A DNA stretch of 64,000 nt from Mycolicibacterium malmesburyense (GTDB lineage Bacteria; Actinomycetota; Actinomycetes; Mycobacteriales; Mycobacteriaceae). Position 1 is the first letter of the stretch. The number at the start of each line of letters is the position of its first letter. A model generated the notes under the pieces. The model worked only from the letters and a program-made list of their open reading frames with translations, made no database searches and had not been told where the DNA came from. Positions 43,770 through 52,423 of the stretch are shown here, piece by piece. The DNA is taken from the NCBI RefSeq assembly GCF_001050015.1, contig NZ_CVTB01000258.1, positions 1 through 64,000 of the forward strand, read 5' to 3'. The position numbers and the translations under genes were made by a program.

Positions 43770-44351
43770 TCAGGCCGCCTTGCGCTTCTTGCGCTTGACG
43801 CCGACGCGGCCCCACAGCGAGAAGCCACGGATGCACACGCACGGGGCGCCGGGCGAACCCTCACCCTCCACGGACCGGTCGAAGGCGCCCATCACACCGA
43901 TGCCGCGAAGGTCGACGTTGACCTCCGGCGGCACCAGGATGGTCTGGCCGCCGAAGATCGAATACGAGTGGATCTCCACCTCCGGTGAGGTGAAGTCGGC
44001 GTACCGCAAATCCACGACTCCGCCGCCGAAGAGGGCAAACGTGGTCAACCGCCTGGGCACGTTCCAGCGGCCGCGGCGTTCGAAGCCGCTCATGATCGCC
44101 AGCAGCATCGTCGACGGCGCCGGCCGGCACGGGCCGCCGCTGCGGCCACGGGTGATCGCGCCGGGCAGATCCGCCGACAGCCGGTCCAGCTCGTCGTAGG
44201 TTTGCGCGGCGTACGCCCTGGTCAGGCGGTCCTCGTACTCGCTGAGCTGAAGACGACCCTGGGCGGCGGCGTCGGTGAGCAGCTGTGCCACCTGAATTCG
44301 ATCGGTGTCAGCAGCACGCATCGAACGGCTCCGCGACGCTGGATTGCTCAT
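43770..44351 (-). CDS. DUF1707 protein with LiaF-like C-terminal domain (Rv0966c-type)
   Basis: This 193-residue protein has an N-terminal DUF1707 segment (MRAADTDRIQVAQLLTDAAAQGRLQLSEYEDRL, AYAAQTYDELDRLSADLP). A C-terminal beta-rich LiaF-like region includes VVDLRYADF, SYSIFGGQTILVPPEVNVDLRGIGVMGAF. It ends with a lysine-rich tail. ATG 44351 is preferred to an earlier in-frame start. DUF1707 proteins may regulate envelope functions. It converges on the VWA gene, with ten bases between. Confidence 0.75.
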   Translation of the reverse strand: MSNPASRSRSMRAADTDRIQVAQLLTDAAAQGRLQLSEYEDRLTRAYAAQTYDELDRLSADLPGAITRGRSGGPCRPAPSTMLLAIMSGFERRGRWNVPRRLTTFALFGGGVVDLRYADFTSPEVEIHSYSIFGGQTILVPPEVNVDLRGIGVMGAFDRSVEGEGSPGAPCVCIRGFSLWGRVGVKRKKRKAA

Positions 44352-44454
44352 CGGATACGAGCGTACGACGAACCGTGGCACATGCAAGCAAGTAGGCCAA
44401 ACTGTGCCCTGGCTCGCTAGGGCGAAGAATGTAGATCGGCGAACTTTTACGAAG

Positions 44455-45216
44455 TCAATCCCGGGCTGCCAGGTACTCGGCGAACCCGACGGTGCCCACC
44501 GGGTTCTGCGGAACGAGGTTGGCTCCCCCGCGCAGCTCCCGTCCGATTCGTCCCGGCAGGGGGACCGCTAGGACGCGGCGCCGGCTCGCCGCCGCGTCGA
44601 GGTACATGCGCCCGAGTTCCGTGTGAGTGTGCACCGCTGGACCGCCGATGTCTGGTGCCCGCCCGGCGGGCTCGGTGTCGAGCAGTTCCACCAGCCGTGC
44701 CGCGACGTCGGCGGTGTCGATCGGCTGAAAGCTCACGCCGCGGCATGCGCCCAGCACGGGGGAGTACCGCTGCAGCGCGAAGATGGTGCGGATCAGGTCG
44801 TGGAACTGGGTCGCGCGCAGCACCGTGTGGCCGAGGCCGGAGCCCTCGAGGACCTGCTCGGCGCGCAACTTCGTGCGGTAGTACGGCAGCGGGATGCGGT
44901 CGATGCCGACGATCGACACATGCACGGTGTGGGCGACGCCGGCCCGCCGGGCCGATGCGACCAGATTTCGCATCGCGGTGACGTCCTTGCCGCCGGTCGG
45001 TTGGGTCGCGCAGTTGACCACGACCTCGATGCCGTCGAGGGCCGCGTCGAGTCCCGTGCCCGTCAGCAGGTCGGCCTGCGCCCAGTGCACGCCGGTGTAC
45101 CCGACATGGCTCTTGCGGCTCAGCGCCCGCACATCGTGGCCCGCGTCGATCGCTTCCGGCACGACGCGATGGCCCAGCGTGCCCGTTGCGCCGGTGACGA
45201 GAACCGTGCGTGCCAT
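44455..45216 (-). CDS. NmrA-like / atypical SDR NAD(P)-binding protein
   Basis: This 253-residue protein has the Rossmann motif TVLVTGATGTLGHRVV, an atypical-SDR core (VVNCATQPTGGKDVTAMRNLV) and YYRTKLRAEQVLEGSGLGHTVLRATQFHDL. This is close to NmrA-like or ComplexI_NDUFA9-type families that bind NAD(P). Such proteins are often redox sensors or quinone/furan reductases. Substrate is unknown. ATG 45216 is the start; the gene is divergent from the HTTM pair. Confidence 0.8.
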   Translation of the reverse strand: MARTVLVTGATGTLGHRVVPEAIDAGHDVRALSRKSHVGYTGVHWAQADLLTGTGLDAALDGIEVVVNCATQPTGGKDVTAMRNLVASARRAGVAHTVHVSIVGIDRIPLPYYRTKLRAEQVLEGSGLGHTVLRATQFHDLIRTIFALQRYSPVLGACRGVSFQPIDTADVAARLVELLDTEPAGRAPDIGGPAVHTHTELGRMYLDAAASRRRVLAVPLPGRIGRELRGGANLVPQNPVGTVGFAEYLAARD

Positions 45217-45336
45217 CAGCGCTCAGCCTAATTCCCGGGGTCAAGGCCTTCTGTCGACGCAGAGTCCGACGGCACCGCGACGCCGGGGCAAAAGCCGCGA
45301 GGTGAATTACTGTATTCCCGACGAAAGCGAGAACGG

Positions 45337-45918
45337 GTGACGGTGACGCCAGAGGAACAACAGGAGCAGGACCGCCGCCCACCGATGCGCTGCCTCGGCG
45401 CCCTCCAGCAGCGGTTCGAGGATTCGTCGCTGGGTAAGGCGGTCATCAGCGTGGGCCTGGCGTTGTTCGTGACCGTCGGAGTGGTGTGCAACCTGCCCGA
45501 CTCGCCGATCAAGCGGGAGTTGCTCCCGGTCGTCGAGCCGGTCGCGGTGCCCGCCGCGCTCGATCAGAGCTGGGCGATGTACGCCAACCCGAGCAGGCGG
45601 CAAGACAGCGTCGAGGTCCGAGTACGTTACGACGACGGACAGACGCGGGTGTGGAACTTCGAGCCCCGTGCCGACGGCGTCGGTTGGTGGGACCGCTGGC
45701 TGTTGCTCAGATATGCCGCCGTCCTCAACTCTGAGTTCCGGCGGCAGTTGGCGCACTGGGTGGTTCGCAGGGTGAGTGGTCCGAACGACCACGCCGTCAC
45801 CGTCACGATGCTGCTAAAGACGGAAACGTTGACGGCGCCGGGTGAGGAGTCGGGCGAGACGCGACGCCCGACCGCGTCCAAGCTTCTCTACCAAGAAGAC
45901 CTGGCGGGTTCCCGATGA
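45337..45918 (+). CDS. single-pass membrane protein, partner of the HTTM protein
   Basis: This 193-residue protein has a charged cytoplasmic N-terminus, one membrane helix (about 35-53) and a 130-residue extracytoplasmic domain with SWAMYANPSRRQDSVEVRVRY and VWNFEPR, resembling DUF5819-like domains. GTG 45337 starts the frame. It overlaps the next gene in an ATGA, so the pair is translationally coupled. Function is unknown; association with an HTTM protein suggests an envelope maturation step. Confidence 0.6.
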   Translation: MTVTPEEQQEQDRRPPMRCLGALQQRFEDSSLGKAVISVGLALFVTVGVVCNLPDSPIKRELLPVVEPVAVPAALDQSWAMYANPSRRQDSVEVRVRYDDGQTRVWNFEPRADGVGWWDRWLLLRYAAVLNSEFRRQLAHWVVRRVSGPNDHAVTVTMLLKTETLTAPGEESGETRRPTASKLLYQEDLAGSR

Positions 45919-46874
45919 GCGCCGGAAGCCGCTTCAAGTCGACGCCCGGTGGGTTGGTCGACCGATGGAACACCTTCTTCTTCACCGCTGAACCCATCTA
46001 CCCGCTCGGCCTGGTGCGGATCGGATTCGGGCTTGCCGTCGTCGCGTGGAGCTTGGTTTTGTTGCCCGATCTGTTCGCGGTCTTCGGGGCGGACGGAGTG
46101 ACGCCCGAGCACCCTCAGATCAACTTCCAGTGGAGCGTCTTCGAGATCTGGCCGGGCGACACCGCTCTTCTCGTCGGGTGGGTGCTGCTTCTCGTGTCGG
46201 CCATCGCGATGACGGTGGGGTGGCACAGCCGCGTGGCGGCGGTACTCGTTTTCGTTGTGCTGCAGTCGTTTGTGCGACGGGGCGACTACTTCTTCAACGC
46301 CGGCGACTCCATTCTCACCGTCATCGCTCTGATTCTGGCGCTCTCTTCATGCGGCGCGGCCCTGTCGCTGGATCAGCGCAGGCGGACCGGTTCCTTCTGG
46401 TCCGCCCAGACCAGGGCGGTATGGCCCGTCCGGCTGCTGCAGATTCAGTTGTCGATCATCTACCTGGCCACGGTGCAGGCTAAGCTGGCGAACAAGACCT
46501 GGGTCGACGGCTCGGCGGTGTTCTACGCATGGGGCGCCGACGGCCGATGGGCACTGCTGCCCGCCCCGGAGTGGTTGGCCGCCAACGCGATTCTGATTAA
46601 CGTTCTGACGTGGGTCACCCTGTTGGTCGAACTGGCGCTGGCGGTCCTCGTTTGGAGCAGGCGCTTTCGGTTCTGCGTGCTGGCGGCGGGCGTCGTGATG
46701 CACCTGACGATCATGGTCAACCTCAACGTCGCATTTTTCAGCATCGCGATGTTCGTGTTGTATCTCGCGTTCGTGCCTTGGGCAACGGTCGAGCGTCTGC
46801 CCACACAGATGAGAACCAGACGGGGAGCACCGAGTTCGCGGCGGGAGCCGTCGGAACAACCGGCCGTGGCTTAG
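45915..46874 (+). CDS. HTTM-domain membrane protein (vitamin-K carboxylase-like)
   Basis: This 319-residue protein has six or more membrane helices and the HTTM family lead TAEPIYPLGLVRIGFGLAVV. It continues with SFVRRGDYFFNAGDSILTVIALILALS and RLLQIQLSIIYLATVQAKLANKTWVDG, where a conserved lysine pattern follows the Gla-carboxylase fold. HTTM proteins are distant relatives of vitamin-K-dependent gamma-glutamyl carboxylase; bacterial functions are mostly unknown. ATG 45915 overlaps the partner stop. Confidence 0.75.
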   Translation: MSAGSRFKSTPGGLVDRWNTFFFTAEPIYPLGLVRIGFGLAVVAWSLVLLPDLFAVFGADGVTPEHPQINFQWSVFEIWPGDTALLVGWVLLLVSAIAMTVGWHSRVAAVLVFVVLQSFVRRGDYFFNAGDSILTVIALILALSSCGAALSLDQRRRTGSFWSAQTRAVWPVRLLQIQLSIIYLATVQAKLANKTWVDGSAVFYAWGADGRWALLPAPEWLAANAILINVLTWVTLLVELALAVLVWSRRFRFCVLAAGVVMHLTIMVNLNVAFFSIAMFVLYLAFVPWATVERLPTQMRTRRGAPSSRREPSEQPAVA

Positions 46875-46877
46875 GAC

Positions 46878-47645
46878 TCAGCCCACCCAACTCGGCTGTC
46901 GCTTCTCGAGGAACGCAAGCATGCCTTCGCGGGCCTCATCGGAGACGAACAACTCGGCCGACTGTTCGGTGAGCGCTTCGGCATGCCGATCAAAGGATTC
47001 CAGGATGGACGCTGTGGTCAAGGCCTTCGACGTCGCGAGCCCCTGTGGCGACGCCTTGGCGATCGCGGCGGTCAAGTCGGCGACACTGGCATCGACATCG
47101 TCCGAAGCCATGGTCACCAGGCCCATCTCGGCCGCCTCCGCGGCGTTGAACTTCTCGCCGGTGACGAAGTATCGGCCCGCCGCGCGGCTGGTCATCCGGG
47201 GCAGCAAGGTCAGCGAGATGATCGACGGCGCGACACCGATGCGCGCCTCGGTCAGCGCGAATGTGCTTCCGCGGCCGGCCACCACGATGTCGCAGGCACC
47301 GACCAGGCCGAGGCCACCGGCGCGGACGTGTCCGTCGATGGCGCCGACCACAGGGACCGGCAATTCCAGGATGCGGCGCAACAGGCGGGTCATCTCACGA
47401 GCGCGGTCGACGGCCAGCTCTCCCGGTTCGCGGCCCGCCGCTTCACTCAGATCGGCTCCCGCGCAGAACGTTCCACCGGTGTGGCCGAGGACGACGGCCC
47501 GCACACCGGGATCGGCCACCGCGTCGGTGAAGCCCCGGTGCAGTTGTTCGACCAGCGCGGTCGACAGCGCGTTGCGATTGGCGGGGGAGTCGAGCGTCAG
47601 CCGGGCCACCGGCCCGTCGACGGCGTATCTGGCCAGCGCGCTCAT
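46878..47645 (-). CDS. enoyl-CoA hydratase/isomerase family (echA7-like)
   Basis: This 255-residue crotonase-fold protein has the CoA/oxyanion segment GHTGGTFCAGADLSEAAGR. The catalytic region is GAIDGHVRAGGLGLVGACDIVV and continues with TEARIGVAPSI. It hydrates enoyl-CoA in beta-oxidation-type pathways. It is the last gene of the six-gene operon; its ATG overlaps the fadE stop in TGATG. It is echA7-like by M. tuberculosis gene order (Rv0971c). Confidence 0.88.
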   Translation of the reverse strand: MSALARYAVDGPVARLTLDSPANRNALSTALVEQLHRGFTDAVADPGVRAVVLGHTGGTFCAGADLSEAAGREPGELAVDRAREMTRLLRRILELPVPVVGAIDGHVRAGGLGLVGACDIVVAGRGSTFALTEARIGVAPSIISLTLLPRMTSRAAGRYFVTGEKFNAAEAAEMGLVTMASDDVDASVADLTAAIAKASPQGLATSKALTTASILESFDRHAEALTEQSAELFVSDEAREGMLAFLEKRQPSWVG

Positions 47646-48805
47646 CAGTACGACCGGGGCAGCCCGAGCGAGGTCTGCGCGATGAAGTTGAGGACCATCT
47701 CCCTGCTGACGGGCGCGATGCGGGCCAGCTTCGACGCCGTCACCGCGGCGGCGATTCCGTATTCCTTGGTGAGCCCGTTGCCGCCCAACGACTGCACCGC
47801 CTGATCGACCGCCCGCACCGATGCCTCGCCGGCGGCGTACTTGGCCATGTTCGCGGCCTCGGCGGCGGCGACGTCATCGCCGGTGTCGTAGAGCCATGCG
47901 GCCTTTTGCATCATCAGCTTCGCAAGCTCGATCTCGATGTGGTTCTGCGCCAACGGATGCGACAGTCCCTGGTGCGCACCGATCGGCGTCTTCCACACCT
48001 GCCTGGTCTTGACGTAGTCGACGGCTTTGTCGATCGCGAACCGGCCCATGCCGACCGCGCTGGCGGCGCCCATGATGCGCTCGGGATTCAAACCGGCGAA
48101 CAGCTGCGCGATCGCGGCGTCCTCGGAGCCGACCAAGGCGTCGCCGGGCAGCCGGACCTCGTCGAGGAAGAGCTGGAACTGGTTCTCCGGGCTGACCAGT
48201 TCCATCTCGATCTTCGTGGCGCTCAACCCCTTTGTATCCGTGGGCACGATAAACAGCGCCGGCTTGAGGTTGCCGGTTTTGTGGTCCTCGGTGCGACCGA
48301 CGACGAGCACCGCCTGCGCCTGATCGACACCGGAGATGTACACCTTCTGCCCGGACAGGATCCAGTCGCCGCCGTCGCGGCGCGCGGTGGTGGTGATCCG
48401 GTGGCTGTTGGAGCCGGCGTCGGGTTCGGTGATCGCGAACGCCATCGTGATCGAACCGTCGGCGATGCCCGGCAGCCAGCGCTTCTTCTGATCCTCGGTG
48501 CCGAACTTGGCGATGATCGTGCCGTTGATCGCGGGGGAGACCACCATCAGCAACAGCGGGCATCCCGCGGCCGCCATCTCCTCCATCACGATGGACAACT
48601 CGTACATACCCGCGCCGCCGCCGCCGTACTCCTCGGGCAGGTTCACGCCGATGAATCCGAGTTGCCCTGCCTCGGACCACAATTCGTCGGTGTGCTGATC
48701 GGCGCGCGCCTTCTCCAGGTAGTAGTCCTGGCCGAAGTTGGCGGCCATGCCGGCGACCGCCTTACGCAACGCCTGCTGCTCTTCGGTCTCGACGAAACTG
48801 CTCAC
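47645..48805 (-). CDS. acyl-CoA dehydrogenase (fadE12-like)
   Basis: This 386-residue flavoprotein has the typical AIDGSITMAFAITEPDAGSNSHRI-type FAD segment, WILSGQKVYISGVDQAQ and C-terminal AVQSLGGNGLTKEYGI. It oxidises an acyl-CoA at the alpha-beta bond and passes electrons to ETF. GTG 48805 (after AAGGAG) is preferred over an upstream in-frame extension. It overlaps the accA stop at GTGA and the echA start at TGATG. Confidence 0.88.
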   Translation of the reverse strand: MSSFVETEEQQALRKAVAGMAANFGQDYYLEKARADQHTDELWSEAGQLGFIGVNLPEEYGGGGAGMYELSIVMEEMAAAGCPLLLMVVSPAINGTIIAKFGTEDQKKRWLPGIADGSITMAFAITEPDAGSNSHRITTTARRDGGDWILSGQKVYISGVDQAQAVLVVGRTEDHKTGNLKPALFIVPTDTKGLSATKIEMELVSPENQFQLFLDEVRLPGDALVGSEDAAIAQLFAGLNPERIMGAASAVGMGRFAIDKAVDYVKTRQVWKTPIGAHQGLSHPLAQNHIEIELAKLMMQKAAWLYDTGDDVAAAEAANMAKYAAGEASVRAVDQAVQSLGGNGLTKEYGIAAAVTASKLARIAPVSREMVLNFIAQTSLGLPRSY

Positions 48806-50739
48806 TGTTCTCCTTCGGCTCGATCGAGGACACGGGCCATGACGAAGCCGACGTCGACTTGTTGCCCGGTTTCGACGTTGAGTTCGGCGAGCACACCGTC
48901 GCTGGGCGCGGTGATGGTGTGCTCCATCTTCATGGCTTCCAGCCACACCAGCGGCTGACCGGCGGCGACGGTGTCGCCGACGGCGGCGCCGACGCGCAGC
49001 ACCGAACCGGGCATCGGCGCCAGCAGTGAACCGTGCGCGACCGCGTCGGCGGGATCACCGAAGCGCGGAACCGCGACGAGTTGTACGGAACCCGATGGGG
49101 AGTCGACGAATACGTCGCGGCCGTAGCGCGCCACCTCGAACGGCCGGTCGACGCCCTGCACCGTCAGCACGACCTCGGTCGGAGTCGCCGCGACGAGTGA
49201 CACCTCGTCGTGGTCGGGTAACTCGAGGCCCGCACGGGTGAACCGGTAACGGACCGCGTGTTCGTCGCCTGCGGAGTCCGCGTACCGCTTCACCTGGTGG
49301 CCCGAGGCGAGATTGCGCCACCCGCTGGGGGCGGGCGCACATGCCGTGGCGGCGTGGCGGTTCTGCGCGGCGTCGGCGAGCGCGGCGGCCACCGCCGACC
49401 ACGCGACCGTGCGATCGTCGGTGAGCGGTGTGGCGAGCCCCGCCAGGCCGTGGGTGTCGAAGAACGCGGTGTCGGTCGCACCGTCGAGGAACGCCGGATG
49501 CCGCAGCACGTTGACCAGAAGGTCGCGGTTGGTGCGCACGCCGTGAACGCGGCTGCGGGTCAACGCAGCGGCGAGCATGGTCGCCGCCTGCCGCCGCGTG
49601 GGGGCATAGGAGATCACCTTGGCCAGCATCGGGTCATAGAAGATGGACACCACCGAGCCGTCGACGATTCCGGAGTCCACGCGCACGTTGTCCGGAACCG
49701 CGAACCGGTGCATGGTGCCGGCTTGTGGCTGCCAATCTTTCGCCGGGTCTTCGGCGTACAGGCGGGCCTCGATCGCGTGACCGCGCGACGGCGGCGGTTT
49801 GGGGTCGAGCCTGCCGCCGTCGGCGACGAACACTTGCAGCTCGACCAGATCCAGGCCGGTGGTCTCTTCGGTGACGGGGTGTTCGACCTGCAACCGGGTG
49901 TTCATCTCGAGGAAGAAGAAGTCGCCGAATTCGTCCGCCATGAACTCGACCGTGCCGGCCCCTGCGTACCCGATCGCGGTCGCGGCCAGCCGCGCCGCGT
50001 CGAAAAGCTTGTCGCGCATGCCCGGTGTGCGCTCGACGAGCGGCGAGGGCGCCTCTTCGATGATCTTCTGGTGGCGTCGCTGGATCGAGCACTCCCGTTC
50101 GCCGACCGCCCAGACGGTGCCGTGATCGTCGGCGAGTACCTGCACCTCGACATGGTGGCCGCTGGCCAGATACCGCTCGCAGAACACTGTCGGATCGCCG
50201 AACGCCGAGGCAGCCTCCCGGCGGGCGGCCTCGACCTGGCTTGGCAACTGCGACAATTCGCGTACGACGCGCATCCCGCGACCGCCGCCTCCCGCCGATG
50301 CCTTGATCAACACGGGCAGTTGGTCGGCGGTCACGCTGTCGGGGTCCAGTTCGTCGAGTACGGGCACGCCGGCGGCGGCCATCAACTTCTTCGCCTCGAT
50401 CTTGCTGCCCATCGCGGCGACCGCCGCGGGTGGGGGACCGATCCACGTCAAGCCCGCCGCGCGTACCGCGCTCGCGAATTCCGCGGTTTCCGAAAGGAAC
50501 CCGTAACCGGGATGGATGGCGTCGGCGCCGGCGGCGCGGGCCGCGGCGATCAACTGACCGGCATCGAGGTATCCGGTGCGGCCTTCAAGGCGTACGCGCG
50601 CATCGGCCTCTCCGACATGGGGAGAGCGTTCGTCGGGGTCGGTGTAGACGGCGACCGTTCCGATGCCGAGCCTCCGACATGTCGCGAACACCCGGCGGGC
50701 GATCTCACCGCGGTTGGCGACCAGAACCCGAGTGATCAT
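48802..50739 (-). CDS. accA2: biotin-dependent acyl-CoA carboxylase alpha subunit (accA2-like)
   Basis: This 645-residue protein combines biotin carboxylase (ITRVLVANRGEIARRVFATCRRLG, GGGGRGMRVV, EECSIQ-type ERECSIQRRHQKIIEEAP, MNTRLQVEHPVTEE) with a C-terminal biotin carrier domain. The biotinylated lysine is in LEAMKMEHTI near residue 610. It carboxylates biotin for transfer by the AccD partner downstream in gene order. The start is ATG 50739. It matches M. tuberculosis AccA2 (Rv0973c) by position. Confidence 0.9.
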   Translation of the reverse strand: MITRVLVANRGEIARRVFATCRRLGIGTVAVYTDPDERSPHVGEADARVRLEGRTGYLDAGQLIAAARAAGADAIHPGYGFLSETAEFASAVRAAGLTWIGPPPAAVAAMGSKIEAKKLMAAAGVPVLDELDPDSVTADQLPVLIKASAGGGGRGMRVVRELSQLPSQVEAARREAASAFGDPTVFCERYLASGHHVEVQVLADDHGTVWAVGERECSIQRRHQKIIEEAPSPLVERTPGMRDKLFDAARLAATAIGYAGAGTVEFMADEFGDFFFLEMNTRLQVEHPVTEETTGLDLVELQVFVADGGRLDPKPPPSRGHAIEARLYAEDPAKDWQPQAGTMHRFAVPDNVRVDSGIVDGSVVSIFYDPMLAKVISYAPTRRQAATMLAAALTRSRVHGVRTNRDLLVNVLRHPAFLDGATDTAFFDTHGLAGLATPLTDDRTVAWSAVAAALADAAQNRHAATACAPAPSGWRNLASGHQVKRYADSAGDEHAVRYRFTRAGLELPDHDEVSLVAATPTEVVLTVQGVDRPFEVARYGRDVFVDSPSGSVQLVAVPRFGDPADAVAHGSLLAPMPGSVLRVGAAVGDTVAAGQPLVWLEAMKMEHTITAPSDGVLAELNVETGQQVDVGFVMARVLDRAEGEQ

Positions 50740-50762
50740 GCGCCCCCTCCGCTCCCAAGCGG

Positions 50763-50811
50763 GATCTGTGTGCGTCCTGTTGCGCTCACCGCTCTCGAAC
50801 GCACACAAATC
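50763..50811. other. inverted repeat between accD2-like and accA2-like genes
   Basis: GATCTGTGTGCGT (50763-50775) pairs with 50799-50811 at 12 of 13 positions around a 23-base loop. It is the only spacer in the otherwise overlapping operon (89 bases). It could be a regulatory mRNA hairpin, a partial terminator or a stabilising element. Confidence 0.5.
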
Positions 50812-50827
50812 GCTGACATCATCGCGC

Positions 50828-52423
50828 TCACATCCGGAAGACGCCGAAGTTCGACGTCCCCTCGATCGGGCCATTGGCGATGGCGGACAGACACATTCCG
50901 AGGACGGTGCGGGTGTCGCGTGGATCGATGACCCCGTCGTCATAAAGCCGGCCGGACAGGAACATCGGCAGCGACTCGGCGTCGATCTGCGCCTCGACCG
51001 CGGCCCGCAGCGCGGCATCGGCATCCTCGTCGACGGCCTGACCGCGGGCCTCGGCGGCGGCACGGCTGACGATCGACAGCACGCCCGCCAACTGGGTGCC
51101 GCCCATCACCGCGGACTTCGCGCTCGGCCAGGCGAACAGGAACCGCGGGTCGTATGCACGGCCGCACATTCCGTAGTGGCCCGCACCGTAGGAGGCGCCG
51201 ATCAGCAGCGAGATGTGCGGCACGGTCGAGTTCGAGACGGCGTTGATCATCATCGAGCCGTGCTTGATCATGCCGCCTTCCTCGTACTTGCGGCCGACCA
51301 TGTACCCGGTGGTGTTGTGCAGGAACAACAATGGCGTGTTCGAGCGGTTCGCCAACTGGATGAACTGGGTGGCCTTCTGCGACTCCTCGCTGAACAACAC
51401 GCCGCGGGCGTTGGCCAGGATGCCGATCGGATAGCCGTAGAGCCTCGCCCATCCGGTCACGAGCGACGAGCCGTACATCGGTTTGAACTCGTCGAAGTCC
51501 GAGCCATCGACGACGCGGGCGATGACGTCGCGGGGGTCGAACGGGATGCGCAGATCCGCCGGCACGATGCCGATCAGTTCTTCGACGTCGTAGAGCGGAT
51601 CGACGACCGGCGCGGGGGTGGGACCCTGTTTGTGCCAGTTCAGCCGGGCGACGACGCGGCGGCCGATCCGGATCGCGTCGGGCTCGTCGAGCGCGAAATA
51701 GTCGGCCAGACCCGATGTGCGAGCGTGCATCTCGGCGCCGCCGAGCGACTCGTCGTCGGCTTCCTCGCCGGTGGCCATCTTCACCAACGGCGGTCCCGCC
51801 AGGAACACCTTGGACCGTTCCCTGATCATCACGACGTGGTCGGACATGCCGGGGATGTACGCGCCGCCCGCGGTGGAGTTGCCGAACACCAGGGCGATCG
51901 TCGGAATGCCCGCCGCCGACAACCGGGTCAGGTCGCGGAACATCTGCCCGCCGGGGATGAAGATCTCCTTCTGCGTCGGCAGATCGGCACCGCCGGACTC
52001 CACGAGCGAGATCAGCGGCAGCCGGTTCTGCAGCGCGATCTGGTTGGCGCGCAGGATCTTCTTCAGCGTCCACGGATTGCTGGTGCCGCCCTTGACGGTG
52101 GGATCGTTCGCGACGAGCAGGCATTCGGTGCCCTCGACCGCGCCGATGCCGGTGATCACGCTGGCGCCGACGGTGAAGTCGCTGCCCCATGCGGCGAGCG
52201 GGCTCAGCTCCAGGAACGGCGAGTCGGGGTCGATGAGGAGCTCGATGCGTTCGCGGGCGGTCAGCTTGCCGCGGTCATGGTGGCGTTGCACGTACTTTTC
52301 GCCGCCGCCCGCCAGCGCCTTGGCGTGCTCGGTCTCGAGCTCGGCGAGCTTGGCGGTCATCGCGGCCCTCGCCTCCCCGAAGGGGGGCGACGCGGCGTCG
52401 AGCGTGGAGCGAAGAGCGGTCAC
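50828..52423 (-). CDS. accD2: acyl-CoA carboxylase carboxyltransferase (accD2-like)
   Basis: This 531-residue carboxyltransferase has the two crotonase-like halves: VESGGADLPTQKEIFIPGG, VFGNSTAGGAYIPGMSD, MYGSSLVTGWARLYGYPIGILANARG and FLHNTTGYMVGRKYE, ending with IGASYGAGHYGMCGRAYDPRF. It resembles methylcrotonyl/geranyl-CoA carboxylase-type beta subunits. GTG 52423 overlaps the preceding fadE stop (GTGA). It matches M. tuberculosis AccD2 (Rv0974c). The acyl substrate is unknown. Confidence 0.9.
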   Translation of the reverse strand: MTALRSTLDAASPPFGEARAAMTAKLAELETEHAKALAGGGEKYVQRHHDRGKLTARERIELLIDPDSPFLELSPLAAWGSDFTVGASVITGIGAVEGTECLLVANDPTVKGGTSNPWTLKKILRANQIALQNRLPLISLVESGGADLPTQKEIFIPGGQMFRDLTRLSAAGIPTIALVFGNSTAGGAYIPGMSDHVVMIRERSKVFLAGPPLVKMATGEEADDESLGGAEMHARTSGLADYFALDEPDAIRIGRRVVARLNWHKQGPTPAPVVDPLYDVEELIGIVPADLRIPFDPRDVIARVVDGSDFDEFKPMYGSSLVTGWARLYGYPIGILANARGVLFSEESQKATQFIQLANRSNTPLLFLHNTTGYMVGRKYEEGGMIKHGSMMINAVSNSTVPHISLLIGASYGAGHYGMCGRAYDPRFLFAWPSAKSAVMGGTQLAGVLSIVSRAAAEARGQAVDEDADAALRAAVEAQIDAESLPMFLSGRLYDDGVIDPRDTRTVLGMCLSAIANGPIEGTSNFGVFRM

